Positions 1 through 10,650 of a DNA stretch of 64,000 bases are shown in pieces. How positions within the stretch are numbered: position 1 is the first letter of the stretch; every line of letters begins with the position of its first letter. Position numbers and translations under genes: made by a program. This stretch comes from Beroe forskalii. Lineage: Eukaryota > Ctenophora > Nuda > Beroida > Beroidae. The notes beneath the pieces were generated by a model. It worked only from the letters and a program-made list of their open reading frames with translations. It was not told the DNA's origin and searched no databases. The DNA lies in assembly GCA_011033025.1 (NCBI GenBank), contig WFMF01000001.1, positions 2,464,057 through 2,528,056 on the forward strand, given 5' to 3'.

Positions 1-180
1 ATTGCCTACCTCTGAAATTATCACTTTTTTATGTGCGACAGATTCCTTTAGCAGGAGCGCGGAGAGCGCACGGGCAATGGCCGGACACGACCCTTTGCCC
101 GGGAGATTTGATCACGTTGTATGAGCGATTCTCACACTCACCCGGCCACGCCACGGAGATTAGACACGATCCTCGTCACT

Positions 181-214
181 AACTCACCACTCTAAACCCT
201 GATAATGACGTCAT
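181..214 (-). repeat. CRE/GATA bipartite motif, copy A
   Basis: Read on the minus strand, this is ATGACGTCATTATCAGGG, then TTTAGAGTGGTGAGTTAGT. It is one of the best matches to the consensus built from the copies in the first 22 kb. Confidence 0.75.
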
Positions 215-1098
215 AATCACCCGCCATTTGCCGCGTGTTTTGCAGAGGACACAGCTTCGCGGCGGCGGCTGGTTCTGTAGTGTCACCAGGAAGATCTGGC
301 TTGCTCAATAGTCATGTTGATGATATGATAACCCTCTAGGGGAGGAAGGAGGTGGTGCAGAACATGATGAAGAGCTTGGTGTGAGATAATACACCTCTTG
401 TTACCAGTAATGGGCGGAAATTAACACGATAACTAGAGAGGATGATTTGTGGAGTTTTTTCAAAGGGCGTTCCCGTTCCTACTACACCACGGAGAGGAGA
501 GAATAGTGGATTATTTGACTCTTCCTGATCAGTGAATTGTCTAGCTGAGATTGAACATGTGAGTAAAGCCATATACTCCGGTGATATTATATATTATTTT
601 CCTAACATGTGAGAATATGAAGAAGAAGAAGTATAAAGGCCTTAAAGCCTTAATTTGCAGGTTTTCACACCACAGCAACTCTAATCACCATCATGAATTG
701 AAGGGGGAAAAGAGCGTTGCTTAGCGAATAATAGCTGGAGGGAAAAAGCTTTTAAAACATTTTAACTTTTTTATTAATAGTCTGATAAGGAGCTGTTCAT
801 TTTTCATTGGATCTGCGTAAATGAACATGACTGATGAGCAACAATGAGCATTTGCAATTTGCCCAAAATCTTATTCCTGGCCATTGATATACTTTCAAAG
901 TTGTGATTAACCATTATAAAATGAGGGTTTTGGATGGCCCACTATATCACCGCATCTCAATCCTGTAGAATGAAACTTGCAGACATCGTATCTCAGCGAT
1001 AAACATCTCTAGAAATAATATCTAAGAACTGCATATTCGATCATATTTTTGTCTTGTTTTTGCTTTTCCCGGACAACACACCGAAGTACGTTCCCTCT

Positions 1099-1127
1099 CT
1101 CCTCCTCCTCCTCCTCCTCCTCCTCCT
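1099..1127. repeat. (CTC)n microsatellite
   Basis: About nine uninterrupted CTC triplets. The frame read through it is poly-arginine on the minus strand and is not a gene. Confidence 0.9.
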
Positions 1128-1710
1128 GCTACATGTTTTCGAGACCCAATTCTTGGTCGGATAGACAACATACCCACATGCAGATGGGCCACGTCTTTCG
1201 TTCACCAAATCCTTCCACCAGAACATAATCCCAGCCTTCCAATGCTGCGTTCCGAGGTCATTTGCATCTCCTTCGGAGGGAGTATAAGCGAGGGGAAAGC
1301 CAATAACAGATATACCCTATCAGATCTGATATATATATTATATATCTCTTTTATCTATCAGTTCTAGCTATATATTTCTAATGTTTTATGAAAATGCTGT
1401 GATTTGAGACCGGAATGATAATTTGCCGGACAGCGAACCCCTGCTGTCGCCCGTCGCATCCCCAATGGAAAGCAATATTTTCCCTATATCTCCTGTATAA
1501 TTACAGACCTATATTTAGGCCTATATATATCTATGTAGGTATATATCGACATTCAGATATAAACCTAACTATCTCTGGCGGGATATAATCGAGAGATAGA
1601 TCAGGAAATGTTGTGAGATTCAGAGGCAGTTCCGTAATCTCAGATCCTGGGGCCCGGTCATATCTCAGATCACAAGTCTATGCAGGTTGCAAACAAACAG
1701 CAGATGACTG

Positions 1711-1757
1711 ATGGTGACGTCATTATCATAGCTGACAGTAGGGCTCTGATGACGTAG
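1711..1757 (+). repeat. CRE/GATA bipartite motif, copy B
   Basis: TGACGTCATTATCATAGC is intact. The right half is diverged, but a second GATGACGT follows about 25 bp later. Confidence 0.65.
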
Positions 1758-1954
1758 AGCTTACTCCTTGCCCGAGGATATGGCTTTTAACATTTGTCTT
1801 TTTCTGATAATATCCCGAATGAACAGTAATTGTTTTTCAAGGATCTATAATTATTATATCTATATACTCACAGGAACAAATTTCTCAAGAATGATGTCAC
1901 ATATTATCCTGCACGATCAATCATTGGCGACCAATGAGTCAATCGCAGGCGATG

Positions 1955-1998
1955 TTTAGATGTCATTATCATAGCGCAACATGATAAGTTGATGATGA
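1955..1998 (+). repeat. CRE/GATA bipartite motif, copy C
   Basis: ATGTCATTATCATAGC is followed by AAGTTGATGATGAGG. The CRE core has lost one half-site (GATGTCAT), but the spacing to the right half is kept. It lies about 240 bp from copy B in the same orientation. Confidence 0.65.
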
Positions 1999-3253
1999 GG
2001 GATTGCCTGCTTTTTACGACATGCGTTTAGAGATCTCTGAAGTGAGCCGGTATCAGGTGCTTGATTTAACAGCAGGTATTATATAATTTATGTGGTCGCA
2101 GAAACAATCATAATGTTAGCAGCTGCTAAACCTACGGAAAATAACCCGTTAAAATTCAAAGCGAAATCTGCACTTTATAAATCAAACCGGAAGTCGATAA
2201 GCATAAACGGAAAACGAACGCGGCTCAGACGTAAGGACTGCAAGATATTTGAAACAAAGCTCAAATATGTTCATTGTTCTTAAAATAGGGAATAATAAGG
2301 AGTTTGTGATTATGCAATTTGCAGACGTTTTGGCCATGCACATAGTAAACATAAGGAATGTAGTTGCCATGGTAACATATCCATAGTGAAGATAGTGACG
2401 TCATCAGTTACCAAATATGGGCAATAGATCGTACTGGGAAACACTCGTATAACTCGTAAGGTATGACAATTATTCAGTATATATTCGTGATGCCAATGTT
2501 TATATTTTCTTCTGTGTTTGGAGGAGCTAATACGCTATACACACAATGAGAGAATGAGGGAGGAGGTATCTGGATAACATCTGGAATAGCTTTCCAATAA
2601 CAGATGTGAACAAGATCTGGAAAGACCTTTCTACAAGATCTGGATGGATCTTTCGTGACAGTTTCACAATAAAACTACGACGAAAACGTTAATTTATCAG
2701 GGTTCTAGGCCATACCTTACATCTTATTCCATATACCAAGTGAACCATATCCAAATAACAGCATTGTAGCCCTACATTCCTCAAGGGGAAGCCGAATGTC
2801 CCAAAAATCTCTTGATTCTAGAACTGTTCATTATATCCATTTCACGAATGATTTAATAATACCCCCATGCGTCAAAAATGGAAAATATTCCAAATTTCAG
2901 CTACCCATTTTCAGAAGTTTAATCTTCACACCTTATTAAGTGCAGCTAACCTTTGTCTCGGACAACTTTGTGCCTGCCGTACTTTCCATCATTTTCAAAT
3001 ATTTGAGCTATTTTTCAAGGAATATAATATTATATATTTTTTAAAGAATTTTAAGGGAATAATAGTTCAATGAACTTTAATATACGATATGTTTTGTATG
3101 CGTATTATATACAAAACATTGAATAAAACAATGTTCCGGGAAGCCGGTCAAGCATTACATGCACTGTTCAATAGATTATCTGTAAAGAACCATTTAATAC
3201 GTGCCATAAACTTGTCAACCACTCGACCGTCCACGTGCACTAGACCTGTTCAA

Positions 3254-3296
3254 ATGACGTCATTATCATAGATTAAAATGGCTCATTGTTGACATC
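3254..3296 (+). repeat. CRE/GATA bipartite motif, copy D
   Basis: ATGACGTCATTATCATAG is followed by AATGGCTCATTGTTGACATC. A weaker relative, ending in CTAGAGTGGTGATGTTGTCAC, lies just downstream at 3318-3358. Confidence 0.65.
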
Positions 3297-3317
3297 ACAC
3301 CGTCTACCCTATTTTTG

Positions 3318-3358
3318 AGACATCATATTTTCTTTATCTAGAGTGGTGATGTTGTCAC
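3318..3358 (+). repeat. degenerate CRE/GATA motif
   Basis: The left half is eroded (GACATCATATTTTC). The right half TAGAGTGGTGATGTTG is recognisable at the correct distance. Confidence 0.4.
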
Positions 3359-3532
3359 TACCCTGCCTATATAAAACATGATAAGACATAGAAATTACAT
3401 AGTCCGTGGTATTAATAATTTGACCCGAATTTGGTGGTCGTGTAACTATCTTTAAAAGACTCCACCCGACTAAAATTTGTAAATTATCTCACTGCTAATA
3501 ATTTCGGAGTGAGAGAGGTGGTAACAGCTGCT

Positions 3533-3598
3533 CACGTGACTGTTCAAAAGGGTGACGTGACAGTTCAAACAGGTCACGCGACTGTTCTAGCAATTCAA
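3533..3598. repeat. 22-bp tandem repeat with E-box-like cores, three copies
   Basis: Three imperfect units read TCACGTGACTGTTC, TGACGTGACAGTTC and TCACGCGACTGTTC. The first contains a canonical CACGTG E-box. The third overlaps the end of the proposed terminal exon at 3587-3638, which weakens that exon call. Confidence 0.6.
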
Positions 3599-3638
3599 GT
3601 CATGCGAGTTTGTTTCCGGCCAATGATTTCCCGAAATT
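3587..3638 (-). CDS. candidate terminal coding exon of the PB1/zinc-finger gene model
   Basis: The exon follows a TTTTGTAG acceptor at 3639-3641 on the minus strand. It completes the split codon AG|A (Arg) left by the exon at 3879-3978, then reads ISGNHWPETNSHDLNC and stops at TAG (3587-3589). Phase agreement is the main support. The sequence is short, matches no family I know, and partly overlaps a small tandem repeat. I saw no AATAAA polyadenylation signal close downstream. Confidence 0.4.
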
Positions 3639-3878
3639 CTACAAAAGTTCACTGATCTGCGTCCTTTATTACGCGATTTAATAAAGTCATACCCCAAAAA
3701 ACATATTATGCATGTAAAAAGGTCAATTTGATAAAAATGAGATTTTATAAAGAAATAAGGGGTAAAAAGGTCGATCTGCGAAAAAAGTTGAAAAAAGTCA
3801 AGCTGCGATTTGGAGAAGCGTAATAAAAACTTGAAGCAAACAGTAATAAAATTTTCGAAAACTAAGAAAACCACTGAC

Positions 3879-3978
3879 CTTTGGCCCACAGTTTTGTTGA
3901 TGTGAGTGTTGTATTTGGCAGCCAGTAACTGAGCGGCTGTGTTATCTAAGCTCCTCCACGGCTTCACCAGATCAGCCC
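3879..3978 (-). CDS. coding exon, tail of the PB1/zinc-finger gene model
   Basis: This is a 100-nt exon on the minus strand, with acceptor ATTCCAG at its high-coordinate end and donor AAAG|GTCAGT at its low end. It reads GADLVKPWRSLDNTAAQLLA and continues AKYNTHINKTVGQ. The first two bases complete a Gly codon with the exon at 4128-4203, and the last two bases are carried over. The composition is clearly protein-like, with an amphipathic helical stretch rich in Ala, Leu and Asn. I do not recognise the family. It is probably the C-terminal region of a protein whose N-terminal parts lie at higher coordinates. Confidence 0.6.
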
Positions 3979-4127
3979 CTGGAATTATATTCTATTGGGA
4001 TTTTAAAATATTTCTATTGATTAGAAACTTAAATCAAGGAATCGGCCAAAATGACTTTCAGACAGAATTCAATGAAGCGAAGTTTACTGATAAAAACTAT
4101 GCAAGACGAATACCACTCATCTCATAC

Positions 4128-4203
4128 CTGAAGTGGCTGCTGCTGTACCAGCCACAGCTGCACCAGCCCCAGCACCACTCTTACTGGTACTGGTGCACGT
4201 GCT
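4128..4203 (-). CDS. coding exon, Ser/Thr- then Gly/Ala-rich linker
   Basis: This is a 76-nt minus-strand exon with acceptor TTCAAACAG and donor TTCAG|GTATGA. It starts in phase 0 and ends in phase 1. It reads STCTSTSKSGAGAGAAVAGT followed by AAATS, a low-complexity flexible linker. It joins in frame to the exon at 3879-3978. Its phase-0 start also fits the phase-0 end of the zinc-finger exon at 15935-16060, although that would need an intron of about 11.7 kb. Further exons may therefore exist in between. Confidence 0.6.
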
Positions 4204-5401
4204 CTGTTTGAAGGGAGGGAGAGAGGGAGGCAGGCCACTCTCCTAAAACCTGTAAGAGGGGAGTGGGTGAGAGCCTAAAACCTAGAGCCGAAAATGGGAG
4301 GGTTTAAGTCGGGGAAGATTCCTCAAGATTTGATGTTATGGCTATGAAAATAGTATAGGATTTTCTGATTTTTAGGCAATTAAAGATAGTGAAAATAAGG
4401 TGACTACGAAGAGTATTGGGTCTATTAGCAGGCTTAATAATAAAGTTTATGGACAAAAAGGCCACTATTATTATAGGTACACTTTCAGTTGGCTTATTTG
4501 AATCTGACAATATGACTTTCAAGCGGACTCCATTGATGAGCGACCTTTACCAATACTACTACACTACTATCTGCTCGGTAAGTTAAGAAGTTAGGCTCCA
4601 GTAATCGACCACTTCCCTTTCCCTATCTACCACTTCCTTCACAATACTCAAAATTAAGGGTGATTACTTGTTAATCAAGTCAGTAAATCTGTATTATAAT
4701 TTACCGATGGTCAAAATCACTGGACGTACTTCCGCCTGCTAATACACAACAATATTGTGCTTAATTGGAAAATTAAATGCACTTTAAACTGCAATTAGGC
4801 AGCTACCAAACAATCAATATATAATTACCGATAAAAGCGCTTTGGTTTTATGATCCGTTCCGTGGGGGACTTATCTATCGGAACGCTAATATCATTAAAT
4901 TACACCGATTATCGAAAGCTAAATCAACTCTTTATCTCCTCCATTGAGCCCAAACCTAGCAGTGGTTGAAAGTAAGCTGTATTGACGCTTTGTTAAGGAA
5001 CTTTAGAGAATTTTCATAACATCCAGATGACGCTAAATTAGGAAATTTATAAATTTTACTGTGATCAGGGACTCAAATTTTACTTTATTTGGGGTTGAAA
5101 AATCAGCACTTACAAATTTTTTCCTGAGCCCATACTTGTACTTTTGAATGCCATAATGATTTAGAATTATTCAAATATGCTGGTTTCATTTTCCAGGTAT
5201 TCGAGCATCACGTAGGTCGTAGAATAAAGAATTATTAATGACAAAAGTTTTAATGACTATGGTTATGACAAATGGGTAATATATGCAGGAAATTGACGTT
5301 TTGATTGCTGGAAAAAATATTGAGTAAAGAAATTTGAATAATTGCTGTTAAACTGACGATTGGGAAGTAAAGTTGTGCATAGAAAATAAGCGAGTGAGTT
5401 T

Positions 5402-5439
5402 GAGGTCATTATTATGATTTAGAGTGGTGGATTGATGAT
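5402..5439 (+). repeat. degenerate CRE/GATA motif, copy R
   Basis: GAGGTCATTATTATG is followed immediately by TTTAGAGTGGTGGATTGAT. The right half is almost consensus, while the CRE palindrome is broken. Confidence 0.5.
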
Positions 5440-6487
5440 TTCAAATCGCATACTTTTCATTCGAGACTTGAAATAATGCATTAACTATAACAGAATTACT
5501 CGGTTATTTGTCATCTTCAATAGGGCCTTGGATTATAGAGGGATATTCGAAAAATAGAGAAATAGGTGTCAAGGCAAAACTTTGACAATTCCTCGCATAA
5601 ATGTATATAATTTGCAAAATATATCAAAGATTTTTTGAAGGTGACAGATTATTATTGTGATTCATTATACGTGGCCGGTTTGACAAAGAAAATCGAAATA
5701 ATCACATTAACCAAAATTAATTTGAATATTTTGGTTACTGTATATAAAATATCAGTCTCTTGGCTGATATAGCATAAAATGTGCTCAAAAACGTTCGTTT
5801 ACAGTGAATTAGTGAGCGAGATTAAGATTGTCAACGCCTGAAAATTTTTGTTTGACATGAAAATAATAGTAAACAAAGTGGTGGTATCCCATTGGTCAAG
5901 CCCAGAGCTGAAGTTATTTGAACAATTTTCTTGCTCATTTCAAAATATCTACCTGTTTCGAAGGAAAATAATTTTTGCTCATGTTAGCTCGCTTCAACTA
6001 AATTCTCCTCGATTCGATCATCGAAAGCGAGGTTATATCACCATCAGCTCAAAATATGCCGCATCACAAAAATTCTGAATCACTAATAATGTTACCGTAC
6101 ACATAACTAATCTACCCGTGTGGTTTTTTATATATATATTCTAAATTCAAGGTATATATTTTATATATTTCTCGATATATATATTTTATATATTAAGTTA
6201 TAGTTACGATCCGCATTTATATATATATAACGTAAAACAACGTATTCTTACAATACCACCGGGTAGGCTTCAAATTGATTTTTAACGACAAAACAACGAT
6301 CCTTTTCCTCCATTTGCCCTCTCCCCCTCCGTCTCTCTCCATCTCTCGGATCAGACATTTCGCTACTCTTTTTATTATATAGCACAGATTAACAATTGTC
6401 GGGTGATAGCGGGCGAGTTTACGGAAATCCGTAAGTGTCACCGTAAATCTGAGTGCGAACAAGGAAAAAACGCGCCAGTAATATGCT

Positions 6488-6532
6488 GACACGTCATCAA
6501 CTCACCACGCTAAACCCTGATAATGACGTCAC
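6488..6532 (-). repeat. CRE/GATA bipartite motif, copy E
   Basis: Near-perfect consensus on the minus strand: GTGACGTCATTATCAGGG, then TTTAGCGTGGTGAGTTGATG, continuing into ACGTGTC. It lies about 190 bp from copy F in divergent arrangement. Confidence 0.75.
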
Positions 6533-6720
6533 TCTCAACTATCTACATGCTTCACGCGAGAGAGTTCATGTGATCGATGGTAAATGAGCGTCCCGTCAAA
6601 GTGTCGTGCCTACATAGTTTCTAGATAGACCCCACGCCACGGACATTCCCATCATCTCCCACTCCCAATTACTCATCTACTCTCCTCCACTTATATCAAC
6701 ATGGATTAGGCGGGTTACAG

Positions 6721-6765
6721 TGACATCATTATCAGGAGTAGGAATGGGGAATAGTGCCATGTCAC
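6721..6765 (+). repeat. CRE/GATA bipartite motif, copy F
   Basis: TGACATCATTATCAGG is followed by AGTAGGAATGGGGAATAG. The CRE has one substitution. Confidence 0.6.
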
Positions 6766-7549
6766 GGATCAGGGTGTTTTTCACTCTGCGCGCGCGCGTT
6801 CAATCTATCAGTTCTTGAGTACCTATATATATATATTGAATAACAAAAAAAATATATATTCAAGTGTACGGAGTATAATATAAAGCTAAAGGTCAAATTT
6901 GGTCGCTGCGCTCTGTTCCAAAAGATGTTATGAGGATTTGTCGGTTAATTATTTTGTATCAGTGTTGAGATGGTACCCTCGAAAATGGGCAGTTCTTTAT
7001 ACTTCAGCTGACGGTGCTGACAAGGTGTACCATTCGTACGTAACTGTGTCAATTTAATTTCATTAAATTTATAGCCAGCTACAATATATTTAGCTCAGAT
7101 GCGCCCGGATCTTTTGCTAATATATATTTTATACGTTTTTTTACAATATATACCAAAAAATAGTATATATATGGAAGATGTAACGCGCGCACAAGCGAAT
7201 CGTTTAAATTCTGTATATTTCCGAAAGTGGCAGGGAATCTTGTAAAGTTGTAAGGGATGCATATCCGTGATAACTGCACAAGCAATTTGCGAGATCGGCC
7301 GAAACACGTTACACGATATTGTGCAGTTTAGGAAAAGTACGGTATTTTTTGTATTCAGTTCAAAGCACTATAGGCATGACATCACTTTCAAATATTCTGT
7401 TCGCGATTTAGTAAATTTTATATTATTTGAGTCAAAGATTAGAGTTAAAACGGCCGTGACTCTGAACGCATGCAGTCAAGGTGGCTCTGTATCTCTGACT
7501 GGCGTGGGTTTCTAATCTGTTACTCGACAAATAGGCGTTTCAACCTCAT

Positions 7550-7586
7550 CTTCTCACTACTTTGAGGTATGATAATGGCGTCATCA
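7550..7586 (-). repeat. CRE/GATA bipartite motif, copy V
   Basis: The minus strand reads GTGATGACGCCATTATCATA, then CCTCAAAGTAGTGAGA. It has one change in the CRE core, and the right half is shortened. Confidence 0.55.
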
Positions 7587-8307
7587 CAACATGGAATATC
7601 ATTGAGCTGTGACCGTTACTATAATTTTCCATGAACGTTATATTTCAAAATCAAAGCAAAATGTAGCAGCTGTCAGCGGTAACACCTATAAAATTTGTAA
7701 AATTGATTTAAAAATCTGTCCGATAAAGTAAAAGCTTGTGCGATATCAGCTGAAGACTGACGATATACTGATATATATTTGAACTTTATCATATTTATCT
7801 ATCTTTTTATATATTCCTTGTCAAAGCAGTTGAGCGAGGCCTTGACCATATCACGATTGAACGATAGCGGTTTTTCTATGAGGAAGCTGCTTGAGTGTGC
7901 GTGTTTTCGTGTCCGAAGGGTTTTGGCAATGCTTGAGACTTGAGTATATAAAAGATATGCAAAGAAAAAAAGAAAGAATTTGATTTTCCGAAACATTTTG
8001 GTTTCAGTCCAAGTTTATATACTGAGACCAACTCTACGAACAAAACATGGGCCATAATATTATATGGTTTTGGTACTTGAACAGTGTGCTCAATAGTAAT
8101 TTCCCTGTTTTCGTAGCTAGTATAAAACATATACTTGTGTTTAAATACATACACCCTGTATATATTTATGTGTATATAATTTCCATCTGATATCTGGATC
8201 CTGGAAATGAAGATAGTCCGAAGTGACAGTAGCTGTGAAGTGTGGCATCGAACTCGAAACTGAGCTGCTCGAACTACTGGGTGCTCAGAAATCCAGCAGA
8301 CGAAGGA

Positions 8308-8348
8308 GATGACGTCATTATCATGGCACAATGTGGTGAGTTGATGAG
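8308..8348 (+). repeat. CRE/GATA bipartite motif, copy G
   Basis: GATGACGTCATTATCATGGC is followed by ACAATGTGGTGAGTTGATGA, close to consensus. It faces copy H across about 310 bp. Confidence 0.75.
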
Positions 8349-8655
8349 TTTTATAAACCTTTTCATGCGAGCAGGGGGTTTAATTGGTAGAGCAGATAGG
8401 CCAGATGTCGGATATATGATATATATTCTCCCTCATATATTTTGTACGGAATTGTATTTTAACCGGTAAGAACGAAATTTTAAACCAACTCTTTTGCTCT
8501 ATTGATTATCTCTATCGATTCAGGGAGATTTCCAGCCCTTAATAAAGACCGTTAGATCCTGCTTCTGGCTCTCTTGCAGTGGTGAGGTAATAAATAACGT
8601 ATGAAAACCCTGGCCTCCGTCTAAACCACCCAACGCGATAAAAGCAGGCGGTTAT

Positions 8656-8700
8656 CAACGTCATCAACTCACCATTCTAAGCCATGATAATGACATCATC
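8656..8700 (-). repeat. CRE/GATA bipartite motif, copy H
   Basis: The minus strand reads GATGATGTCATTATCATGGC, then TTAGAATGGTGAGTTGATGA, then CGTTG. It forms an inward-facing pair with copy G. Confidence 0.75.
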
Positions 8701-9332
8701 ACCACCATCTATATTTACCTGGCGAGCATTTTATCAGTGGATCAAAACATGGAACTAAGTGCCAGTATATGTACAAATATATATATACCATATCTTACAT
8801 AATTCATAAATGTCTCAACATCAGCTTTCAAGGTATGCCTGGCTCGCTGCCTGTTGGACCACAGTGCGCCAGCTAACCAGTCGCGGCCTACATAGATTTA
8901 TATATATTCAATCATTATCATATACACATATCATATATAATATATCACATAATAACATGTATAATATATTCGGCCTGAAGATCAGAGATATATCTAGCGT
9001 ATATATATTTTCTATAAATTCTGGGATTGGGAACAGCCTGGTTATATAAATATTACCTCTTCTCCACACGGCGTATGTTCCGAGATGTTTGGGAGACCTC
9101 CCTCCACACAGAACGTTATTGGTTCTGATATTTCCGATACAGATTATGCAATGTCGAATAAAAGCAGTGCACGGGAGGGGAAATTACTCCCAGTTATCCT
9201 ATATATAACGTACGGGTTTCACGTCTTTTGTCTGGTCAATCAATGATAATTAACGGTAACTCTTGGCAGTGACCGAGACAGAGAGAAAGAGCCATATTAT
9301 GGAGGAGTGGACGGAAGACTAGGCGAGTGGAC

Positions 9333-9378
9333 GATGACGTCATTATCATAGCTTAATTTGGTGAATTGCTGATATCAG
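9333..9378 (+). repeat. CRE/GATA bipartite motif, copy I
   Basis: GATGACGTCATTATCATAGC is followed by TTAATTTGGTGAATTGCTGA and TATC. Both halves are well conserved. Confidence 0.75.
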
Positions 9379-9489
9379 ACAGTCTGTTGGTATGGTACGC
9401 CAGACATGTATATGTATGTATGTTGCTGTTGTTGGAAAGATGTTCATTGGGTCGCCTGCACGTGGCCAAGGGATCTCAGGCAGATCTAG

Positions 9490-9666
9490 TGGGAGCTGGT
9501 CGTCCCTAACGGTACCGAGTACAGGAAAGGAAACTGGAAAGTCCGTGGTGGGGTTATATTCTCTGATGTCCGAGTGGCAGCCAAGTGGAACTTAGCCAAG
9601 GCTCAAAGTATGGTTACAGCACATGGTAGGAAAGGGGATGTGGTTACAGTCGACAAAACCCCTTGA
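9490..9666 (+). CDS. weak candidate terminal exon, unknown product
   Basis: After a possible GCAGATCTAG acceptor there is an open frame of 58 codons ending in TGA. It begins WELVVPNGTEYRKGNWKV and ends RKGDVVTVDKTP. The residue pattern and locally higher GC look more coding than the surroundings. No upstream partner exon was found, the acceptor lacks a strong pyrimidine tract, and I recognise no family. It could be a pseudogene fragment or chance. Confidence 0.22.
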   Translation, partial: WELVVPNGTEYRKGNWKVRGGVIFSDVRVAAKWNLAKAQSMVTAHGRKGDVVTVDKTP

Positions 9667-9756
9667 GAAGTTGCAGTTGCAGTAGCTACTATGGAGCTAT
9701 TATCAGTGTACTGAGCGTCTGCAGTCTAGAGACCGTGCAGAGTGTGTTTCGATATA

Positions 9757-9819
9757 AAATCTACAGGACTTAGGCAGGAAATGTCCTGTAGGAAATCTAC
9801 AGGACTTAGGCAGGAAATG
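9757..9819. repeat. 36-bp direct repeat, 1.75 copies
   Basis: The block beginning AAATCTACAGGACTTAGGC at 9757 recurs exactly at 9793 over 27 bp. Confidence 0.85.
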
Positions 9820-10577
9820 GCATGGATAAAACTCCTGGCTATGCAGGAATACTAAATATTTCTGCGAAGAACTAGGAAAAGTGAAAGCCTGACGTTAAGG
9901 CTTCATAGACTCGCGCCTGTCGGATCCATTTTGGGATGTATCTAGTTTAGACCCAAAGTCCGAAGAGTGAAGGTTTTAACCAACATAGCAATATGGATTA
10001 TGGACCCAATAAGACGCCGTAGAGGCGTCCAGATTATTTTATTGTCTAAGTACATTTCCTCTTCATCATGTTCCATGAAGTAAATAAAGAAATTCGCTAG
10101 ATGCAGAACTGGCAGCAACAGCAAGAGCTTTCCCTCTTCAGAGTTTTACTACAAAAAGTTTCAGTGTTATGTTGTTGTTATAAAGTCATGCTACCATAAC
10201 TTCCATCATCATAGTAGAGTAGTAGACACTGAGAGCTATTTTCAATATTTGGGTATTCCTCTTGCAGCGTGCAATATGCCGGAATATATGAGCCCTGCCC
10301 CGGAAATAAATAGGCGGTTCAAGGCCCAACAAATCACTTCTCCCAGGTATGAAAATGACATAACTCTCTCCTGAAATACCATCCGGAGGAAGCCTCCAGC
10401 AAGACAAAGGTGAGGCCGAGCGTCATTTAAATTTATATTGAATTTCCAAATTTTCATGCTAATGGCGTTCCAAATTCAGGTACATAATTCAACGGTCCGT
10501 CATGCAATTGAACCTTATTAGTTGGAGAAAACATCGCAAGTTGAAAGTGACAGTATGAATAATTTATTGAGGATTAA

Positions 10578-10650
10578 GTCACGTGGGCTGAAAAGGGTCA
10601 CGTGATAAATTGGAAAACCAATAGCAACGCTCCATGGTGACCCACGTGAG
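10578..10650. promoter_or_regulatory. cluster of three CACGTG E-boxes
   Basis: GTCACGTGGG (10578), GTCACGTGAT (10597) and CCCACGTGAG (10641) lie within 73 bp. CACGTG is the known binding core of bHLH-Zip factors of the USF/MITF/TFE type. Function at this site is inferred only from the clustering. Confidence 0.4.

Larger units (their letters stand above)
1..3586. other. gene-poor AT-rich region, no exon recognised
   Basis: I see no convincing exon in this stretch on either strand. It holds many TATATA runs, one CTC trinucleotide run near 1.1 kb, and several copies of the dispersed CRE/GATA motif, which are listed separately. If the minus-strand gene ends at 3587, this is its downstream flank. 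Confidence 0.5.

Noticed and set aside
8370-8440. tRNA-like string TTTAATTGGTAGAGCAG
   Set aside because: It resembles a D-arm/A-box, but no B-box, T-arm or closing acceptor stem follows within 70 bp.
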